DNA of 64,000 bases from CAWAXW01 sp963786155 (lineage in GTDB: Bacteria > Actinomycetota > CADDZG01 > WHSQ01). Under the pieces are notes generated by a model. It had not been told where the DNA came from. It worked only from the letters and a program-made list of their open reading frames with translations, and did not search any database. The stretch is from assembly GCA_963786155.1 (NCBI GenBank), contig CAWAXW010000006.1, positions 2,294,001 through 2,358,000 of the forward strand, written 5' to 3'. Of this stretch, positions 61,249 through 64,000 are shown in pieces (positions within the stretch are counted from its first letter, which is position 1; every line of letters begins with the position of its first letter). The position numbers and the translations under genes are program-made.

Positions 61249-62100
61249 ATGCTCATCGCCGTTCCGAACATCTCCGAAGGGCGCGACCTCCCCCTGATCG
61301 GCAACGCCGTGGCGGCCGTTGCATCCGCCGGCGCTCGAGTCCTCGACGTTCACAGCGACGCAGTGCACAACCGGTCCGTTTTGACCCTTGCAGCGGAAGA
61401 CGACGAACAGCTCGTGGATGGAGCAGTGGAGCTCGCTCGGTGGGCCCAGGGTCTGGATCTAACCCTCCATACCGGCGTTCATCCGCGACTCGGGATGCTC
61501 GACGTTTGCCCCTTCGTCCCGCATGAGGACCGCATGGAGCGCGCGGTGGCTGCGAGCAGGCAGGCGGCTGGTCGCATAGGCCGCTTGGGGTTCCCGGTCT
61601 ATCTCTACGGCGAGGCGGCCAACCGGGACCAGACCCGGGAGCTGCCGGTGCTGCGGCGGATGGGGCTGACCGGGTTGGCCGACCTGCCGCCGGACGAGGG
61701 TCCCGCCCAGATCGAACCTCGCACCGGAGTCGTGTGCGTGGGCGCTCGCGGTCCGCTGATCGCGTTCAACGTCTGGATCAGTGGCGACGAGACGATGGCC
61801 CGATCGCTCGCCGCGCAGGTGAGAACCTCGGGCGGTGGACCTCCGGGCATCCGGGCCTTGGGTTGGGCGATGGACGCGACGACGGCTCAGGTCTCGATGA
61901 ACCTCATCGAGCCGGATATCACCGGGATCGACGAAGCGTTCGACGTCGTAGAAGAGCGAGCAGAGTCGATGGGTGTCGAGATCCTGGGCACCGAGATCGT
62001 CGGTCTAGTCGAGGCCCGCTATCTGCCTGCAGATGGAAAGCGAACGGCCCGGCTCTTGAGAGAGCCGGGCCGTTCGTTAGAAGAAGCTCTAGCCGACTAG
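61249..62100 (+). CDS. Glutamate formiminotransferase (FTCD N-terminal-like)
   Basis: A 283-aa protein of the formiminotransferase family. It starts LIAVPNISEGRDLPLIGN, and shows DAVHNRSVLTLAA, LTLHTGVHPRLGMLDVCPFV, RMERAVAASRQAAGRIGRLG, FPVYLYGEAANRDQTRELP and VSMNLIEPDITGIDEAFDVV. It moves the formimino group between formiminoglutamate and tetrahydrofolate (histidine degradation). The cyclodeaminase domain is absent and no hut genes are near. It ends in the palindrome CTAG (62097-62100) shared with the convergent histone-like gene. Confidence 0.88.
   Translation: MLIAVPNISEGRDLPLIGNAVAAVASAGARVLDVHSDAVHNRSVLTLAAEDDEQLVDGAVELARWAQGLDLTLHTGVHPRLGMLDVCPFVPHEDRMERAVAASRQAAGRIGRLGFPVYLYGEAANRDQTRELPVLRRMGLTGLADLPPDEGPAQIEPRTGVVCVGARGPLIAFNVWISGDETMARSLAAQVRTSGGGPPGIRALGWAMDATTAQVSMNLIEPDITGIDEAFDVVEERAESMGVEILGTEIVGLVEARYLPADGKRTARLLREPGRSLEEALAD
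62041..62076. terminator. 16-bp perfect hairpin in 3' end of formiminotransferase gene
   Basis: CGAACGGCCCGGCTCT (62041-62056), loop TGAG, then its exact complement AGAGCCGGGCCGTTCG (62061-62076). It lies inside the coding sequence, 24 nt before the stop. There is no U-run after it on the plus strand. It may terminate or attenuate transcription from either side of this convergent pair. Confidence 0.6.
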
Positions 62101-62609
62101 CGCCTGCGAGTCGCCTTCTTCCGGCCGGTCGTCTTACGCGTGGTCGACTTCCTGCGAGCAGGAGCCTTCCGTGCAGTCGACTTACGACGCGTGGCCTTCT
62201 TCCGGCCCGTCGTCTTCTTGCGGGCGGTGGCCTTCTTGCGCCCGGTCGCCTTCTTGCGGCCGGTCGTCTTCTTACGCGCGGTCGACTTCCTGCGAGCAGG
62301 AGCCTTCCGTGCCGTCGACTTACGCCGCGTGGTCTTCTTGCGGCCGGTCGTCTTCTTGCGCGCGGTCGACTTCCTGCGAGCAGGAGCCTTGCGCGCCGTC
62401 GACTTCTTCCGACCAGTGGTCTTCTTCCGACCGGTCGTCTTCTTACGCGTGGTCGACTTCCTGCGAGCAGGAGCCTTACGGGCGGTCGATTTCCGCCTAC
62501 CCGCGGTCTTACGAGCCGCAGTCTTCCGACCGGTTGACTTGCGCGCCGTTGACTTACGGCCGGTCGACTTCCTGCGTCCGGTGGTTTTCTTTGCAGCCAA
62601 CCCCGGCAC
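62097..62609 (-). CDS. Lysine/arginine-rich histone H1-like protein
   Basis: A 170-aa protein made almost only of Lys, Arg, Ala, Thr, Ser and Gly with few hydrophobics: GLAAKKTTGRRKSTGRKSTA, ARKAPARRKSTARKKTTGRK. It repeats blocks of ARKAPARRKST. It resembles the basic tails of actinobacterial HupB and histone H1-like proteins but has no HU domain. It probably coats and compacts DNA. GTG 62609 is the start. A helical-turn-spaced repeat upstream (62658-62691) may control it. The stop shares CTAG with the formiminotransferase. Confidence 0.82.
   Translation of the reverse strand: MPGLAAKKTTGRRKSTGRKSTARKSTGRKTAARKTAGRRKSTARKAPARRKSTTRKKTTGRKKTTGRKKSTARKAPARRKSTARKKTTGRKKTTRRKSTARKAPARRKSTARKKTTGRKKATGRKKATARKKTTGRKKATRRKSTARKAPARRKSTTRKTTGRKKATRRR
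62143..62477. repeat. Four near-identical 26-bp units in histone-like gene
   Basis: GTCGACTTCCTGCGAGCAGG plus AGCCTT occurs at 62143, 62281, 62365 and 62452 on the plus strand. Spacings are 138, 84 and 87 bp. Each unit contains CCTGC-GA-GCAGG, a small hairpin. The units encode ARKAPARRKST on the minus strand. Expansion or contraction by recombination is likely. Confidence 0.8.
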
Positions 62610-62657
62610 CTCCCATCGTCCTCGACGGGATCACGTCGAACCCGTCTCGTACCATTC

Positions 62658-62691
62658 GGATGCATGTTCGATCGGTGTTCGATCAGCATCC
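62658..62691. promoter_or_regulatory. Operator-like repeat upstream of histone-like gene
   Basis: GGATGC (62658-62663) and GCATCC (62686-62691) are inverted arms. Between them GTTCGATC occurs twice, at 62666-62673 and 62677-62684, with an 11-bp period (one helical turn). The site is about 50-80 nt upstream of the histone-like start and downstream of the WhiB-like stop. It could bind a dimeric regulator. The factor is unknown. Confidence 0.4.
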
Positions 62692-62807
62692 GATCTTCCC
62701 GAATGCGCGCACAAACGCACATTCAACGTGTTATTAGGCACGAAAGCACCCCGTGGTGCAAGCATTTGTTTCGATCGCGCATTCAGCGCGCATTCCCAAT
62801 TATCGCT

Positions 62808-63078
62808 CTACGAAACGGCGCGGAGACGACGGAGCGCGCGCTCTTTGCGCAATCGTCGCCGTTCGCGTTCGGAAGTCCCACCCCAAATACCGAACTGTTC
62901 CTTGTTGTTGAGCGCGTATTCCAAGCACTCCGACTTAACCGTGCACTTGGAACACACCGAGCGCGCGGCTTTCGACGAACCTCCGCGCTCGGGGAAAGAT
63001 CTTGGAATCCACCTCGTTGCAGCGCGCGTTCGCTTGCCATTCGACAGGCTGAAGAAGTCTTGTTGTGATCCTCTGCAT
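62808..63078 (-). pseudogene. WhiB-family iron-sulfur regulator, frameshifted
   Basis: The N-terminal frame gives LLQPVEWQANARCNEVDSKI, then F-P, containing the first cluster Cys. It then leaves the family near 62995. The adjacent frame gives FPERGGSSKAARSVCSKCTV, KSECLEYALNNKEQ, FGIWGGTSERERRRLRKERA, ending LRAVS with TAG 62808-62810. Cys spacing across the join is C-x22-24-C-x2-C-x5-C, and the GIWGG turn is present; both are WhiB hallmarks. One extra C in CCCC (or two missing T in TTT) explains the break; length is 3n+1. ATG 63078 has a G-rich run upstream; ATG 63108 is the alternative. Confidence 0.82.
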
Positions 63079-63152
63079 GTCCCCCCGGCCTCTCTCGCGT
63101 TCCGACATCGCCACCAGCGATCCCCCGTCTTCGGTGACTGGACTCTGCGATC

Positions 63153-63199
63153 GGAGTGAGACTCCTAATCACATTGTTGTAATTCTAGTCTTGTAATTC
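63153..63199. promoter_or_regulatory. AT-rich repeat region upstream of WhiB gene
   Basis: TTGTAATTC occurs twice, at 63177-63185 and 63191-63199 (period 14), next to the palindrome GGAGT-GAG-ACTCC (63153-63165). The stretch is clearly more AT-rich than the surroundings and lies 75-120 nt upstream of the WhiB-like start. It probably holds the promoter and an operator. Confidence 0.4.
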
Positions 63200-63245
63200 G
63201 AAAGCGCGCAAGGGGCCGTTGACCTGGGCTTTCGGAGGGAAACGC

Positions 63246-63605
63246 TTAGGTTTTCGCGAGCAGGGTGAGCGTTTGGTCGACCAATTCGTTGACCGGCACC
63301 GGCTTGAGATGCACAACCTGAGCGCCGGCTTGCGCGGCAAGCCATCGGTCTTGCTCGCGCTCGAGCAGCATGATCGTAGGCACGGAAGCGCTTGCGGGAT
63401 CGAATGACATATCCCGGGCCAGAGCGAAGCCTCCAGCACTGCCCGTCTGAAGGTCGATGATGACGACATCCGGGACACGCTTCTTGATCTCGGCGATCCC
63501 CTGACGAGCGTCGTCGGCGACGGTGACCTCGAACTCCTCAGGGAAGCCGGACCTTGCCTCCTCGCGGACCTTCGGATCTTCGCTCACCACAAGGACGTGG
63601 GGCAC
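63246..63605 (-). CDS. Receiver-domain-like protein
   Basis: A 119-aa CheY-like protein. VLVVSEDPKVREEARSGF replaces the usual paired acids (one Asp plus Glu); VPDVVIIDLQTGSAGGFALA has the acceptor-like Asp; VVHLKPVPVNELVDQTL has the Lys-Pro. MLLEREQD holds no Thr or Ser at the usual switch site (SVPTIMLLE). It may be a degenerate receiver. It is followed on the same strand by the WhiB-like gene and preceded by the zinc-ribbon gene. Confidence 0.8.
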   Translation of the reverse strand: MPHVLVVSEDPKVREEARSGFPEEFEVTVADDARQGIAEIKKRVPDVVIIDLQTGSAGGFALARDMSFDPASASVPTIMLLEREQDRWLAAQAGAQVVHLKPVPVNELVDQTLTLLAKT

Positions 63606-63622
63606 GGCTAGCGGGGCGCTAC

Positions 63623-63913
63623 CTAGCTGGCTTTGGGCTGCTCGTGCCCTTTTACTTGCTCGCTGAGGTCCTCGAGAAGTTTCTCGATATTTATGTCGAA
63701 GCCGGTCTCCATCGCCTGCAACCGGCCGAGGGCCTGGACGAAGTGATCGGCCGTGACTTCCGCATCCGCCACCGCCTCGACGAGAACCGTCGAGTAGTGA
63801 CGAGCGAACCGGGCGCCGCAGAACGGACAGCGTCCCGGAGTATCCGAATCTGGCCCGATCTGGGACAGAAGGAAATCTCGCTCACACGTGTCACAAACGG
63901 CTTGGACCTTCAA
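63623..63913 (-). CDS. Small protein with zinc-ribbon-like Cys pairs
   Basis: A 96-aa protein. The N-terminus has VCDTCERDF and GRCPFCGARF, two CxxC pairs that suggest a zinc ribbon. The rest is helical (STVLVEAVADAEVTADHFVQ, ALGRLQAMETGFDINIEKLL). No named family was recognised. It is 17 bp upstream of the receiver-like gene on the same strand; the two may function together. Confidence 0.65.
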   Translation of the reverse strand: MKVQAVCDTCERDFLLSQIGPDSDTPGRCPFCGARFARHYSTVLVEAVADAEVTADHFVQALGRLQAMETGFDINIEKLLEDLSEQVKGHEQPKAS

Positions 63914-64000
63914 GCTTCACCTCGTTTCATGTCTAGCGATGATAGAGCAGGGTCGCCGGGTCGTGCCTCGATCTTTCGAAGCACGAGTGTGAGCCCCAGG

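Noticed and set aside
62143..62477. Spaced 26-bp repeats as a CRISPR-like array
   Set aside because: Irregular spacing, intervening sequence is also repetitive, and everything is in frame within a Lys/Arg-rich protein; no cas genes nearby.
62783..63172. 129-codon minus-strand frame over the WhiB locus
   Set aside because: It is the third frame; the two other frames together encode WhiB with all cluster cysteines.
63914..64000. Right edge of the window as a partial gene
   Set aside because: I see no convincing coding start or domain in the last 87 nt; it is probably the leader of the zinc-ribbon gene.

Overview
This window looks like a chromosomal segment of a high-GC actinobacterium (Actinomycetota), probably from an uncultured or deeply branching lineage. 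The markers are actinobacterial: a WhiB-type iron-sulfur regulator, BldD- and BldC-like regulators, a SigR/RsrA-type sigma/anti-sigma pair, a class F-like sortase with its substrate, UPF0182, an F420-type LLM oxidoreductase and a DUF2342 protein. I see no phage, transposase, CRISPR array or integrase. It reads as core genome, mostly short operons. 

Layout. 1-8.6 kb: DUF3105 membrane protein, BldD-like regulator, Ku, a SigB/F-type sigma factor with its kinase-type anti-sigma factor, a class A penicillin-binding protein, a PdtaS-like sensor kinase, a phosphodiesterase and DUF2203. 8.6-9.3 kb: a c-di-GMP-I (GEMM) riboswitch in front of a secreted CAP/SCP protein. 9.3-16.5 kb: acyl-CoA metabolism (enoyl-CoA hydratases, a lone biotinyl domain, a BKACE enzyme, a carboxyltransferase) mixed with upp, a K+ channel and a DUF4349 lipoprotein. 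16.5-22 kb: envelope and redox-stress genes (BldC-like, RsrA-like, SigR-like, Ddl, membrane-anchored MurF). 22-34 kb: surface, secreted and membrane proteins (DUF4012, PrsW, ceramidase-like, secreted hydrolase, LVIVD protein, sortase and substrate) and an initiator tRNA. 34-44 kb: UPF0182, receiver, FecR-like lipoprotein, sensor kinase, PDZ-Lon protease and MreB. 44-53 kb: epimerase, DUF2342, LarA-like protein, phosphodiesterase, rhodanese-ThiF protein, mycoredoxin-like protein, alcohol dehydrogenase, TatA-zinc ribbon, LLM oxidoreductase, CBS protein and HD-GYP. 53-64 kb: acyl-CoA dehydrogenase, CoA-ester lyase, phosphatase-like protein, DUF2207, PucR, DUF302, formiminotransferase, histone-H1-like protein, WhiB and a receiver.

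Most notable: (1) the rhodanese-ThiF/MoeB-type E1-like gene (48306-49463, minus) has an in-frame TGA exactly where the family has its catalytic cysteine. A hairpin that fits the bacterial SECIS pattern lies 14 nt downstream, so this is a candidate selenoprotein. (2) Two copies of a ~160-nt palindromic element fill the gaps between two convergent gene pairs from stop codon to stop codon (about 5922-6083 and 15514-15674). They share a core but have different self-complementary outer arms. (3) Three c-di-GMP parts occur here: a BldD-like protein with the RGD-x8-RxDD ligand motif, a GEMM riboswitch and an HD-GYP phosphodiesterase. 

Caveat on quality: eight genes appear broken or mis-joined by single-base indels (near 962, 1284, 2975-3015, 29634, 29744, 41382, 52890, 61131 and 62995). 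In each case the other frame restores the family's conserved continuation. The simplest reading is scattered consensus errors in an assembled genome, not decay. The TGA in the E1-like gene is different in kind: it is a substitution with the frame intact on both sides.
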